DNA of 64,000 nt. It comes from Seribacter sp963934295 (GTDB taxonomy: Bacteria > Verrucomicrobiota > Verrucomicrobiia > Opitutales > Seribacteraceae). The stretch's first letter is position 1; the number at the start of each line of letters is the position of its first letter. Below are positions 45,135-54,055 of the stretch, in pieces. A program made the position numbers and the translations under genes. The DNA is taken from positions 98,400 through 162,399 of the forward strand of contig CAWVXY010000002.1 of the NCBI GenBank assembly GCA_963934295.1, written 5' to 3'. The notes under the pieces were generated by a model. That model saw only the letters and a program-made list of their open reading frames with translations, was not told the origin of the DNA and did no database searches.

Positions 45135-46019
45135 ATGAGAATTTTATCTTGTACTTTATTTTTGTTTTTCACCTTTTGTTTAAGAGCGGTTCCCAGCGAT
45201 GTCATATTTCTTTGGCCAGGGGAAGCTCCGGGAGAAAAAAAGGGCGAAATTGAAGCCGAATTTGAAAAGCCTCCTAAGGATTCAAGTGATGTCCTTCGGA
45301 TTTCCAATGTTTCCAAACCAAGCATGAAGATCTTTCCCGCAGATCCAAAAAATTCAAATGGAGCTGCTGTCTTAGTTTGCCCTGGTGGCGGTTACAGTAT
45401 TTTGGCTTATGAGCATGAGGGATTAGATGTTTGTGAATGGCTAAATTCTTTTGGGGTAACCGCTATACTTCTTAAATATAGGGTTCCACGAAGAAAAGGT
45501 CGTGAGAAGCATGATGCCCCATTGCAGGACGCTCAAAGAGCGCTGGGGCTTATTCGTCAAAATGCCCAGGAATGGAATATTGCTAAAGATAAAATCGGCA
45601 TACTTGGATTCTCGGCGGGTGGTAATCTAGCCGTGATGATGGCCACATCTTTCAAGGCAAGGACATACCCCAAGCTTGATAATTCAGACGAGGTTTCCTG
45701 TCGGCCAGATTTTTCAATTTTAATTTACCCCGCATATTTAGTAAATCGAAAGGATAGGTCTCAATTATTTCCTGAAGTTCAAGTGAGCCCTGAATGCCCT
45801 CCATGCTTTTTTGCCCACACAGGTGATGACCATGTTCCCGCAGAGGGTAGTGCATTATTGTACCTGGCTCTTGAGAAAGCTGGTGTAATTGGGAATGAAC
45901 TTCATCTGTATCCATTTGGCGGTCATGGTTACGGTATGAGGAAATCTAAAAACTTTGTATCAACTTGGCCAAGTCGTGCTAAGGAATGGATGTCTGCGAT
46001 AGGAGTGTTAAAAAAATGA
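45135..46019 (+). CDS. Exported alpha/beta-hydrolase, acetylxylan-esterase-like
   Basis: 294 residues from ATG 45135; the long upstream frame to 44958 overlaps the divergent gene and is unlikely. A signal peptide occupies about residues 1-20. VCPGGGYSIL forms the oxyanion loop. GILGFSAGGNLA carries the nucleophile Ser160. The acid Asp is probably in HTGDDHVP and the His in GGHGYGM. The family (BD-FAE/acetyl-xylan-esterase-like) deacylates plant or algal polysaccharide, so the substrate is plausibly an acetylated glycan. It overlaps the MDR gene by four bases. Confidence 0.87.
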   Translation: MRILSCTLFLFFTFCLRAVPSDVIFLWPGEAPGEKKGEIEAEFEKPPKDSSDVLRISNVSKPSMKIFPADPKNSNGAAVLVCPGGGYSILAYEHEGLDVCEWLNSFGVTAILLKYRVPRRKGREKHDAPLQDAQRALGLIRQNAQEWNIAKDKIGILGFSAGGNLAVMMATSFKARTYPKLDNSDEVSCRPDFSILIYPAYLVNRKDRSQLFPEVQVSPECPPCFFAHTGDDHVPAEGSALLYLALEKAGVIGNELHLYPFGGHGYGMRKSKNFVSTWPSRAKEWMSAIGVLKK

Positions 46020-47038
46020 ATACCCCCGAATCTTTTGATGCCTTGTGTTACAATGAATTTGGAGAAGCCTCCAATGTTTTAAAATTAGAAAACAAATCAT
46101 TACCTCCATGTCGGCAGGGTGAAGTTATTATTCAAATGCAAGCAACAGCCCTACATCCATCTGATCTAGGGCTAATTAATGGTTCATATGGATCATTGCG
46201 TGAACTACCTGCAGTTGCTGGTAGGGAAGGCGTGGGTACAATATATTCAACAGGAGAAGGGGTGGACGAGAAATTGATTGGCAGACCCGTTGCTTTGCCT
46301 GAAGGTTCTGGTGCTTGGCAGGAATATATGATGGAAAAAGCAGATCAACTCCTCCTGCTTCCTTTTTTGGTCCCCCTCGATCAACTCGCCATATCTCTTC
46401 TTAATCCGATGACCGCTTGGCGGTTACTTAATGATTTTGAATATTTGAAACCCGGTGATTTTATTGTTCAAAATGCGGGTAATTCAGCGGTAGGACTCTC
46501 CGTTATACAGTTTGCTCAAAAACTAGGCATCCAATGCATTAGTCTCGTTAGAACTAAAGAAGCAAGAGACAGGATATTGGGATTTTCAAAAACTGATGTC
46601 TTTCTTGATCGGGATGATGCGGTTGAAGAGATAGGGAAATTAACCAATGGTAAGGGTTGCACACTAGCCCTTAATTCTGTTGGGGGACGAAGTGCCATTC
46701 GATTGGCCAAATGCTTGTGCGATGGAGCCGTTCACATTACTTTTGGTGCTATGGATGGTTCACATGTTAGGTTTCCAACCCGCAATTTGATTTTTAACGA
46801 TATTCGTTTTGTGGGTTTCTGGTTGGATCGCTGGAGGAAAAAGAAAAGTATAAATGAAATTAGAACTGCAATTGATGAAGTCCTTCAACCACTCGCTTTA
46901 ACAGAGATTAGACACCCCGTTGATTCTATCTTTAATCTTTCCGAATTCAAAGAAGCATTTTCAAGAAATTCTGAATCCCGCTTTGGGAAAGTACTTTTTG
47001 CACGTGACAAAAAGATGATTAGCCAAATTAAGGGTTAA
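46016..47038 (+). CDS. MDR oxidoreductase, quinone-reductase / enoyl-reductase-like
   Basis: 340 residues from ATG 46016, which overlaps the preceding stop (ATGA). It is a zinc-independent medium-chain reductase: the N-terminal GroES-like domain has ALHPSDLGLINGSYG and PAVAGREGVGTI. The Rossmann motif is modified (QNAGNSAVGLSVIQFA), which is the pattern of mitochondrial trans-2-enoyl-CoA reductase (MECR/ETR1) relatives. There are no catalytic zinc cysteines. It is probably NADPH-dependent. Its 3' end overlaps the convergent LysM amidase gene by 11 bases. Confidence 0.85.
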   Translation: MNTPESFDALCYNEFGEASNVLKLENKSLPPCRQGEVIIQMQATALHPSDLGLINGSYGSLRELPAVAGREGVGTIYSTGEGVDEKLIGRPVALPEGSGAWQEYMMEKADQLLLLPFLVPLDQLAISLLNPMTAWRLLNDFEYLKPGDFIVQNAGNSAVGLSVIQFAQKLGIQCISLVRTKEARDRILGFSKTDVFLDRDDAVEEIGKLTNGKGCTLALNSVGGRSAIRLAKCLCDGAVHITFGAMDGSHVRFPTRNLIFNDIRFVGFWLDRWRKKKSINEIRTAIDEVLQPLALTEIRHPVDSIFNLSEFKEAFSRNSESRFGKVLFARDKKMISQIKG

Positions 47039-47900
47039 GCCTACGAATAAAAGAGGGGAGGGATAGATATTTCCCAGGGCAGGCTGTGTGCCCCGGATGC
47101 AGGATTTTATGAGTCGTAACTTGACTCTTAGCGATCCTGCAGCGCTTCATCAGGTATTCACATAAGCCTTCAAGGGCATCAAGTTGGCGATTTGATGGAG
47201 TCTTAAGTTCAAAATTCCCAATGAGGCAGATCCCGATACAAGTTTTATTCCAACTAAGTTTTTTTACATGCCCGCCATCAAGTTGACCCTTCCATCTTGT
47301 ACCAATAAAAACTTCTCCATCATAAGCTTTTCTCGATCCATTTGAAATTACAAAGTGATAGGCTAATCCATTTTTCATCCCTCTTGCTTTATGAACTCGA
47401 TGCATATTCATTGCGTCATCAACAGGGGTGGCGGAATGATGAATGATAATTTTTTTCCATTTTCCAGCGTGAGGCTTAATCGATGAAAGAGACTTAATTA
47501 AAGAGCTTGGGAGCAGGGATGGAGGAGGTTTCGTGGAACCCTTGACAGGGATGATTATCTTTTGACCAACTTTAATTAAATTTGGGCTTGCGATTCCATT
47601 GCGCGAGCAAATTTCGCTAAGTTTTACTCCAAATCGAGATGCGATGCTCCCTAAACTATCGCCCTTTTTTACGGTGTATGGAATTTCTGAAGTAGATCCA
47701 CTTGGAATTTTTAATTTTTTACCAACAAAAAGAAGATTGGGATTGGAGATACCGTTCACTGCTTGAATCGAACTAGCAGAAACCCCGTATTTCTGAGCAA
47801 TTGCACTAAGTGTTTCATTTTTTTGAACAGTGTGTACTACCTGAGCTTTCGCAAAGAGCGAAAAAAACAAAAAAGACATAAAGAAATATAATAACCTCAT
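47028..47900 (-). CDS. LysM-domain N-acetylmuramoyl-L-alanine amidase
   Basis: 290-residue exported cell-wall hydrolase. The signal peptide is residues 1-19. Two LysM modules (about 22-66 and 73-118: HTVQKNETLSAIAQKYG, YTVKKGDSLGSIASRFG) bind peptidoglycan. The catalytic amidase_2/PGRP domain spans about 148-285, with zinc ligands in IIIHHSATP (His154/155) and HPGHTACPGK (His271 or Cys274 region). It cleaves the bond between muramic acid and the stem peptide. It is divergent from the small membrane-protein gene at 48015. Confidence 0.92.
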   Translation of the reverse strand: MRLLYFFMSFLFFSLFAKAQVVHTVQKNETLSAIAQKYGVSASSIQAVNGISNPNLLFVGKKLKIPSGSTSEIPYTVKKGDSLGSIASRFGVKLSEICSRNGIASPNLIKVGQKIIIPVKGSTKPPPSLLPSSLIKSLSSIKPHAGKWKKIIIHHSATPVDDAMNMHRVHKARGMKNGLAYHFVISNGSRKAYDGEVFIGTRWKGQLDGGHVKKLSWNKTCIGICLIGNFELKTPSNRQLDALEGLCEYLMKRCRIAKSQVTTHKILHPGHTACPGKYLSLPSFIRRLNP

Positions 47901-48014
47901 CTACCGTTAGCTTTTCTTCGAAAAAGAATCTTACTTGGCAACAATGAATTTCAATAGAAGCATAAATAGTTGTTTATTTTTGCAAGAAACTAGAAATTAG
48001 TTACTTTGAGGCAA

Positions 48015-48440
48015 ATGAAACTCCGTACCAAGGCATGGTTGGTCTCACAAGGCCTTTTAGTTATAACCGCTTGTATTATACAATTTACTTTTCATCGTGA
48101 AATCAAGGTAGGTCCTCTTTTGAATACCTCAACCCGTGATTACTGGGATATTATTAAAAATGTAGAGCCTGAAGTTCCACAAAAACTCATTGACCTGCAA
48201 CTTCCCCCAGAGTTTTATGATGCTCGCTTACCTATGACCTCGGACCAGGTTTTAGCTAGAAATTTAGTGGCGCATCGCCGGGCGGTTCGTCAGGAAGATG
48301 GTATACGAACTGCATTAATAGGGGGTGTTGTGGTTAATATATTATATTTTATTGGCTTTCATTTATTATACTTTTACCTAAGGCGAACTTGGCTTAAAAG
48401 TAGAAGAATGCCAATGGATACAAAAAAGATAGACATTTAG
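48015..48440 (+). CDS. Small membrane protein, unknown function
   Basis: 141 residues from ATG 48015 with GAGG four bases upstream; an in-frame TTG at 48006 is also possible. Two hydrophobic segments (about residues 11-24 and 98-120, the latter IGGVVVNILYFIGFHLLY) flank an external loop with several Pro, Glu and Asp residues. The end is basic. No family is recognised. It is followed by the outer-membrane barrel gene after 46 bases. Confidence 0.65.
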   Translation: MKLRTKAWLVSQGLLVITACIIQFTFHREIKVGPLLNTSTRDYWDIIKNVEPEVPQKLIDLQLPPEFYDARLPMTSDQVLARNLVAHRRAVRQEDGIRTALIGGVVVNILYFIGFHLLYFYLRRTWLKSRRMPMDTKKIDI

Positions 48441-48486
48441 TCTTTCATTGATTCTATTTACATTTTCCATTCACAGTATTTCCCTA

Positions 48487-49503
48487 ATGAATATCTTGCC
48501 TACATTTTTTATTCCCCTGCTTAAGTGCTATTTGCTAGCATCACTCCTCTGCAAATCATTTTTAATGGCACAAGCAGATTATACCTCTGACTATCGATCC
48601 TCAGTCCCAAGAAAACCTGTGGTTGAATACTACGAAAATATAGACGATAAAAGTTTCTATCAACAGAAGAGAATTCACGGAATGAAGGGTGAGCTAAATA
48701 ATTATTCCGAAAAACTTCATAACCTCCAGGACAGGTTCGATAAAATATTTTATGGTCTTTCTTCTCACGGCAATTTTAAGACTCCTTTTGATACTTCAAA
48801 CCAACCGTCGCGACCCGTTTTTGAAAGAGCTGTTCAACCTCCATTGTCCTTTTCTACCGGAGTCAACAGAGACAACCCTCTCATCGATAATCCTGTTGAA
48901 CCTGTGCCACCTGAAAATCAACTCGCCTTCAATGTTGACTCACCTGGCACTTTCACAAAAGACGATCAAGTCGTGAGTACTTTTAACCCGAACGAGCGCG
49001 CTGGTTTAGGGTATTATCTCTTATTGCGACCCGGAATGGCATTTCCTCATAAAATCTACAAAACACCGAGATCCTACAAAAGATATGATCCTGGTTTTTC
49101 CGCCAATATCGCTGGTGGTTTCACCATTAATAGGTTTAAAATTGGAATGGGTGGATTTTATAAAGCTAATGCTTTTCATGATAGCTCAAAGCTCAATATT
49201 CTGGGTAAGCAATTAACTGGTGATAGTCAGACCCTTGCCGGTTATCTAGACCTTGGTTATGAGTTTACCGTTATCAGTCGACTTGAAGCTTATTTAGGGG
49301 TGGGTATAGGTTATTATTTGTCCTTAATTGAAGATAATAATAATTTAAGTTCAAGGAAAGAGCATGACATTTTCCTAACTGCATCAACCGGACTTTCCTG
49401 GAGATTTAGCGAATTATTTTCGCTAAGTATGGGGTATCGTTATTTTCATGAAAATGAAGTTCCCGCTCACCTTGCAGAACTTGGATTGAATCTTGAGTTC
49501 TAA
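48487..49503 (+). CDS. Outer-membrane beta-barrel protein
   Basis: 338 residues from ATG 48487 (MNILPTFFIPLLK). The signal peptide ends near FLMAQA. Residues about 30-190 are low in regular structure and rich in Pro, Asn and Asp, with a short helical stretch (MKGELNNYSEKLHNLQDRF) that may be a coiled coil. The last 160 residues alternate hydrophobic and polar residues as in small OmpA/OprF-like barrels and finish with a terminal Phe (LGLNLEF), the usual BAM signal. Ligand unknown. It is probably in one transcript with the acyltransferase nine bases downstream. Confidence 0.75.
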   Translation: MNILPTFFIPLLKCYLLASLLCKSFLMAQADYTSDYRSSVPRKPVVEYYENIDDKSFYQQKRIHGMKGELNNYSEKLHNLQDRFDKIFYGLSSHGNFKTPFDTSNQPSRPVFERAVQPPLSFSTGVNRDNPLIDNPVEPVPPENQLAFNVDSPGTFTKDDQVVSTFNPNERAGLGYYLLLRPGMAFPHKIYKTPRSYKRYDPGFSANIAGGFTINRFKIGMGGFYKANAFHDSSKLNILGKQLTGDSQTLAGYLDLGYEFTVISRLEAYLGVGIGYYLSLIEDNNNLSSRKEHDIFLTASTGLSWRFSELFSLSMGYRYFHENEVPAHLAELGLNLEF

Positions 49504-49511
49504 ATCCTTAA

Positions 49512-50186
49512 ATGATTAAACCTCAGCGGAATTCTCCGCAATCACCCTTTTCTTTAGGGTTGAAATATAAAGTTATATTTTTTCCCATTGGTTTTTTTTA
49601 TCGTTTGTGGGTATTAACAATTCGTTTTAAATTTATTGATCCAAAATCCAAACTGGAGGTGGTCAAAAATGATAAACCTGTCATAATAACTCTTTGGCAT
49701 AATCGTTTATTTCTTGCTGGAGAATGGCAAAGAAGATTTAGGGGTAATCGAAAATGTTTTGGTTTGATCAGTGGGAGTCGTGACGGTGCCTGGCTTGAAG
49801 CTTTTTATGGATGGTCTGGTATCCACGCAATTCGTGGTTCAAGTAATCGTGGAGGATCCAAGGCTATTCGGGATCTCGTTAAAACATTAAAAAATGGTAA
49901 CGATGTGGGGATTACTCCCGATGGTTCAAGGGGACCTGTTTATGAGGCTAAGCCAGGGGTTCTCTTGGTCGGGAAACTTGCAAAAGTTCCGCTTCTTTTA
50001 CTTGGTTTTAAGTATGGTTGGCACATTAAATTAAATTCTTGGGATAAATTCGTAATTCCTTTTCCTTTTTCTACAGTCAGGGTTAAAGTGCATATTATGG
50101 ACTCCGAAGATTTTCTTAAAGATCGTTCTGTTGAAGAAGGAGCTGAGTTTGTCGGCAAAGAATTGATGAAGGTAATATCAGATTGA
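49512..50186 (+). CDS. DUF374 lysophospholipid-acyltransferase-like protein
   Basis: 224 residues, membrane-associated. TLWHNRLFLAGEWQRR is the DUF374 form of the first acyltransferase box; GLISGSRDGAW and IRGSSNRGGSKA follow; GITPDGSRGPVYEAKPG is the family's core. It is related to LpxL-type and glycerolipid acyltransferases. The likely role is acylation of lipid A or phospholipid intermediates. It follows the outer-membrane barrel after eight bases, in line with envelope biogenesis. Confidence 0.88.
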   Translation: MIKPQRNSPQSPFSLGLKYKVIFFPIGFFYRLWVLTIRFKFIDPKSKLEVVKNDKPVIITLWHNRLFLAGEWQRRFRGNRKCFGLISGSRDGAWLEAFYGWSGIHAIRGSSNRGGSKAIRDLVKTLKNGNDVGITPDGSRGPVYEAKPGVLLVGKLAKVPLLLLGFKYGWHIKLNSWDKFVIPFPFSTVRVKVHIMDSEDFLKDRSVEEGAEFVGKELMKVISD

Positions 50187-50270
50187 TGCCTTCGTTTATA
50201 TTTAGGGTATTATGATATTTTTATTTTTAAAAACCCAAGTGATTATTAGGCTGTATTCTTACTTTGCATA

Positions 50271-51002
50271 ATGAGTATAGTGCTTAAAACGGAGGCGTTG
50301 GTCAAAGATTTCGGCTCAATTAGAGCAGTAGACCACCTCAACTTGGAACTTAATAAAGGTACAATCACAGCATTGCTTGGTGGTAATGGTGCTGGAAAAA
50401 CAACGACCCTTTCTATGTTACTTGGTTTGTTAATTCCGACAAATGGGAAAATAAATATTTTTGGTTATGATTTTGTTAAAGATCGTTATTCTGCTCTTAA
50501 AAGAATGAATTTTTCCTCCCCTTATGTTGATTTACCTCAGCGGTTAACTGTCCGGGAGAATTTAACCGTATACGCTAAATTATATGGGTTAAATGATGTA
50601 AAGTCCGCGGTGATTGAAATGGTAGAAACTTTTCGTCTAACTGATTTTATTGATCGAAGGGTTAGGAAACTTTCTGCAGGTCAAAAAACACGGGTTTCTC
50701 TTGCTAAGGCCCTTATTAATAAACCCGACCTTCTTCTTCTGGACGAACCTACTGCGAGTCTTGACCCTGAAACCGTTTCTTGGATCCGTACATTTTTAAA
50801 AAATTACCAGCAGGGTAGGGAGGCAACGATTCTTTTAGCGAGTCATGACATGAAGGAAGTTGAGCAATTATGTGAAAATGTATTGCTCCTTCGTAAAGGG
50901 AGATTAGTGGAAGAGGGCACTCCTCCAGGTTTACTTGCAAAATATGGTCGTAAGACACTGGAGGAGGTTTTCTTGGACATAAGCAGAGGGGCAGAGGTAT
51001 GA
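50271..51002 (+). CDS. ABC-2 type exporter ATP-binding protein
   Basis: 243-residue ATPase. Walker A GGNGAGKTT is near residue 37, the signature LSAGQKTRVSLAK is near 137, Walker B is LLLLDEPT and the switch His lies in ASHDMKE. It belongs to the DRA/ABC-2 class used for drug, lipid or polysaccharide export. It is coupled to its permease by a 4-base overlap. Confidence 0.92.
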   Translation: MSIVLKTEALVKDFGSIRAVDHLNLELNKGTITALLGGNGAGKTTTLSMLLGLLIPTNGKINIFGYDFVKDRYSALKRMNFSSPYVDLPQRLTVRENLTVYAKLYGLNDVKSAVIEMVETFRLTDFIDRRVRKLSAGQKTRVSLAKALINKPDLLLLDEPTASLDPETVSWIRTFLKNYQQGREATILLASHDMKEVEQLCENVLLLRKGRLVEEGTPPGLLAKYGRKTLEEVFLDISRGAEV

Positions 51003-51796
51003 ATTCAGGATCTACCGGTAGAATTCATGCGTTATTGCTTCGATATTTATATGTACTGCGTAGTTCCTGGCCCAGAATCATTGAAATTTCATATTGGCCG
51101 ACAATGCAACTTATTATTTGGGGATTCGTATCTCTTCATTTTGGCGCTGCACAACCTGAGATTTCCGCATCTGGTATTTTAATTTCAGTCGTTTTAGTTT
51201 GGGATTCGTTATTTAGGTCCCATGTAAGTTATACTTTATCATTTCTGGAGGAAATGTGGTCCAGGAACTTGGGTAATCTCTTTGTCGCTCCCCTTCGACC
51301 ATGGGAACTCATGCTTGCTCTTGCGACCATAAGTATGATTCGAACCTTAATTGGAATGATACCCGCCGCGTTATTAGCCATTCCTTTTTTTGGCGTCTCT
51401 GTTTTTGATATGGGTTTTCCTTTGTTAGCTTTCTTTTTTAATCTAGTTTTTACAGGGTGGGCTATCTCGCAAGTTGTAACTGGTATTCTCTTACGCTACG
51501 GACTGGGTGCCGAAAGCTTGACATGGGTGATTCCTTTCATGATAGCCCCAGTTTCTTGTATTTATTATCCCTTATCAACTCTCCCGATCTGGTTGCAGGA
51601 AGTTGCTAAGTTTGTTCCTACCTCCTATGTTTTTGAAGGGATGAGGGCCCTTTTACTCGAAGGGGAATGGCGTGCTGATCTCCTTCAACAAGCATTTATG
51701 CTTAATTGCATATATTTTATTTTAGGTATGTGTGTTTTTCTATTAGCCTTTCGTTCCGCAAGGACGCATGGATTGTTACTGCAGGCAGGCGAATAG
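50999..51796 (+). CDS. ABC-2 type exporter permease
   Basis: 265-residue integral membrane protein with six hydrophobic segments. The SRNLGNLFVAPLRPWEL region matches the conserved cytoplasmic loop of ABC-2 permeases, and VSCIYYPLSTLPIWLQEVA matches the conserved motif before the last helices. It is a partner of the ATPase before it. The substrate is unknown. dapL begins 52 bases later. Confidence 0.9.
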   Translation: MNSGSTGRIHALLLRYLYVLRSSWPRIIEISYWPTMQLIIWGFVSLHFGAAQPEISASGILISVVLVWDSLFRSHVSYTLSFLEEMWSRNLGNLFVAPLRPWELMLALATISMIRTLIGMIPAALLAIPFFGVSVFDMGFPLLAFFFNLVFTGWAISQVVTGILLRYGLGAESLTWVIPFMIAPVSCIYYPLSTLPIWLQEVAKFVPTSYVFEGMRALLLEGEWRADLLQQAFMLNCIYFILGMCVFLLAFRSARTHGLLLQAGE

Positions 51797-51848
51797 CATT
51801 GTCGATTGCCAAATTCATTTTTTCTTTTATAAATTTCAAATCTTTATC

Positions 51849-53072
51849 ATGGCTAAGATTAATCAAAACTATCAAAAATTATCCGCAGGGTATCTCTTTC
51901 CTGAGATTGCACGACGGACAAATCTTTTTTTAAACGAGAACCCCGGTGTTCAGGTAATGCGACTTGGTATCGGGGATACAACTGAACCAATTGTTTCCTC
52001 CGTCATCGATGGTTTGCATAAAGGCGTGGATGACTTAGGGTCAGTAGAAAGTTACTCAGGGTACGGACCTTCGGAGGGCATTGATGCACTTCGCCAGGGT
52101 ATTGCTGATTTTTACAACGAAAATGGGGCGAAGATTGACGCAAGTGAAGTTTTTGTAAGCGATGGGGCGAAGTCTGACTCTGCCAATATTCAGGGAATTT
52201 TCTCCGAAGACTGTGTGGTTGCCGTACAGGATCCTGCCTATCCTGTTTATGTCGATAGTAATGTAATTGCTGGCAGGACTGGCTTGGCCGATGAAGATGG
52301 CTACAAGGGCTTAGTCTACATGCCCTGCACTGAGGAAAATGGCTTTTTTCCAGAATTACCAAAAGGGAAAGTAGATTTAATTTACCTGTGTAGTCCAAAC
52401 AATCCAACCGGTGCCGTTGCAACAAAAGAACAATTAAAAACTTTTGTTGACTATGCTCGTGAACATAAGGCGATCATTTTATTTGATTCCGCATATGCCG
52501 CTTTTATTACAGACTCTAGTTTACCTAAAAGTATTTATGAAATTGAAGGAGCAAGTGAGTGTGCGATTGAACTAAATAGTTTTTCAAAGACTGCGGGGTT
52601 CACCGGTGTTCGTTTAGCATGGACTATTGTTCCTAAGGCTTGCATTGCCGAAGATGCAAAAGCCGGAGTGCTGCACAGCTTATGGACTCGTCGTCAAAAT
52701 ACATTTTTTAACGGTGCGTCAAATATCGTTCAATCTGGAGGTGTAGCCGTACTTAGTGAAGAGGGAAGGGCTCAAACGGAAGAACAAGTTGCATTCTATC
52801 TTGAAAATGCATCGATTATAAATGACGGGTTGAAAGCTAAGGGGATCACAACCTATGGGGGAGGAAATGCACCTTATGTATGGCTCAAGGCACCCGGTGG
52901 GATGACATCGTGGGAATTCTTCGATAAGCTTCTCAATGAATGTCATGTTGTGGGAACTCCAGGTTCTGGTTTCGGGCCGGCAGGAGAAGGTTTTTTTAGA
53001 CTTAGTGCTTTTGGACACAGGGAAAATGTGGAAGCTGCGGTTTTATCGATTACTGAAAATTTAAAAATCTAG
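51849..53072 (+). CDS. dapL: LL-diaminopimelate aminotransferase
   Basis: Converts tetrahydrodipicolinate directly to LL-diaminopimelate in the lysine and peptidoglycan pathway found in plants, Chlamydiae, Verrucomicrobia and others. 407 residues from ATG 51849; the frame extends upstream into the ABC permease and is rejected. The start MAKINQNYQKLSAGYLFPEI is characteristic. The PLP lysine is in SFSKTAGFTG, with CSPNNPTGAV and the arginine motif FFRLSAFGHREN. It replaces the DapC-D-E route. Confidence 0.95.
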   Translation: MAKINQNYQKLSAGYLFPEIARRTNLFLNENPGVQVMRLGIGDTTEPIVSSVIDGLHKGVDDLGSVESYSGYGPSEGIDALRQGIADFYNENGAKIDASEVFVSDGAKSDSANIQGIFSEDCVVAVQDPAYPVYVDSNVIAGRTGLADEDGYKGLVYMPCTEENGFFPELPKGKVDLIYLCSPNNPTGAVATKEQLKTFVDYAREHKAIILFDSAYAAFITDSSLPKSIYEIEGASECAIELNSFSKTAGFTGVRLAWTIVPKACIAEDAKAGVLHSLWTRRQNTFFNGASNIVQSGGVAVLSEEGRAQTEEQVAFYLENASIINDGLKAKGITTYGGGNAPYVWLKAPGGMTSWEFFDKLLNECHVVGTPGSGFGPAGEGFFRLSAFGHRENVEAAVLSITENLKI

Positions 53073-53110
53073 CTCAGGTTGATAGTAAACCTTCTTGTGT
53101 GAAGACCACT

Positions 53111-53842
53111 TTACACGAAACTTTGCTGGCAAGGTTTAATAACCAGTTCAGGTACATGTGCTCGTTCAGGTAGCCTGACTACTGTTGCTACGACCTCTGC
53201 AATATCACTAGTTTGTAAGATGCTCTTTCGGTATTCAGCGGATGGTGGATTTATTCTTTCGTCTAAAATGGCTGTATTTACTTCACCTGGATAAATATTT
53301 GTAACTCGTATAGCATTCTCCCGTTCTTCTTCGCCTACACTAACGCCAAGTGCTGACATGCCAAACTTCGACGCATTGTAAGCAACGCCAGCAAGAGGGA
53401 TGGCACGTTTGCCTGCGACTGAATTGATTGAAATAATTAATCCAGATTTATTCGGTCTCATTTGATTAAGCGCTTCGCGCATGCAATTATATGCACCAGT
53501 AAGGTTAATTTGAATGAGCTTATCCCATTCATCCGGGTCCAACTTTTGAATGGTTCGATTTGCAATATTAACACCTGCTGCATTGATCAGCACATCGAGT
53601 CTCCCAATGTTTTGCTTGAACCATAAAAATAGTGTGGCAACAGATGTTCTATCTGTTACGTCGACCGGGTGAATTTTGATATCATTTTGGCTTTTTTCCG
53701 CGACTTCGCTGATTTTCTTTATTCTTCTTCCAGCCACAGCTACTACGGCACCCTCATCTTTCATTCTTAGAGCGATGGCTCTACCCATACCCGTCCCGCC
53801 GCCTATAACCAATATATTTTTAAGTGGGATTGTTTCTTTCAT
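53111..53842 (-). CDS. Short-chain dehydrogenase/reductase
   Basis: 243-residue classical SDR. The cofactor motif is VIGGGTGMGRAIAL. NAAGVNIA is the usual NNAG equivalent. The active site is Ser in SINSVAG with YNASKFG (Tyr, Lys). An Arg after the second strand (AVAGRRIKK) suggests NADP preference. Substrate unknown. It is convergent with dapL and divergent from the nucleoside transporter. Confidence 0.9.
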   Translation of the reverse strand: MKETIPLKNILVIGGGTGMGRAIALRMKDEGAVVAVAGRRIKKISEVAEKSQNDIKIHPVDVTDRTSVATLFLWFKQNIGRLDVLINAAGVNIANRTIQKLDPDEWDKLIQINLTGAYNCMREALNQMRPNKSGLIISINSVAGKRAIPLAGVAYNASKFGMSALGVSVGEEERENAIRVTNIYPGEVNTAILDERINPPSAEYRKSILQTSDIAEVVATVVRLPERAHVPELVIKPCQQSFV

Positions 53843-54055
53843 GATGTTTTTTATGAAACTTGCCAGGTATTCAGATTCCTGGGATCAGGGGGACACCACA
53901 GCTCTGCAATGAAAAAGAAAGTATAAATATTAAAATTTTAAAATAAATCATTCTCCCATCTAGTTTATTTTGCGAGCCTTCGACAATCCCGAAATATCAA
54001 AATACTCTTTCATGTTGCACTTAGATGTGTCCCTTTACAATCTAACTATTAGATC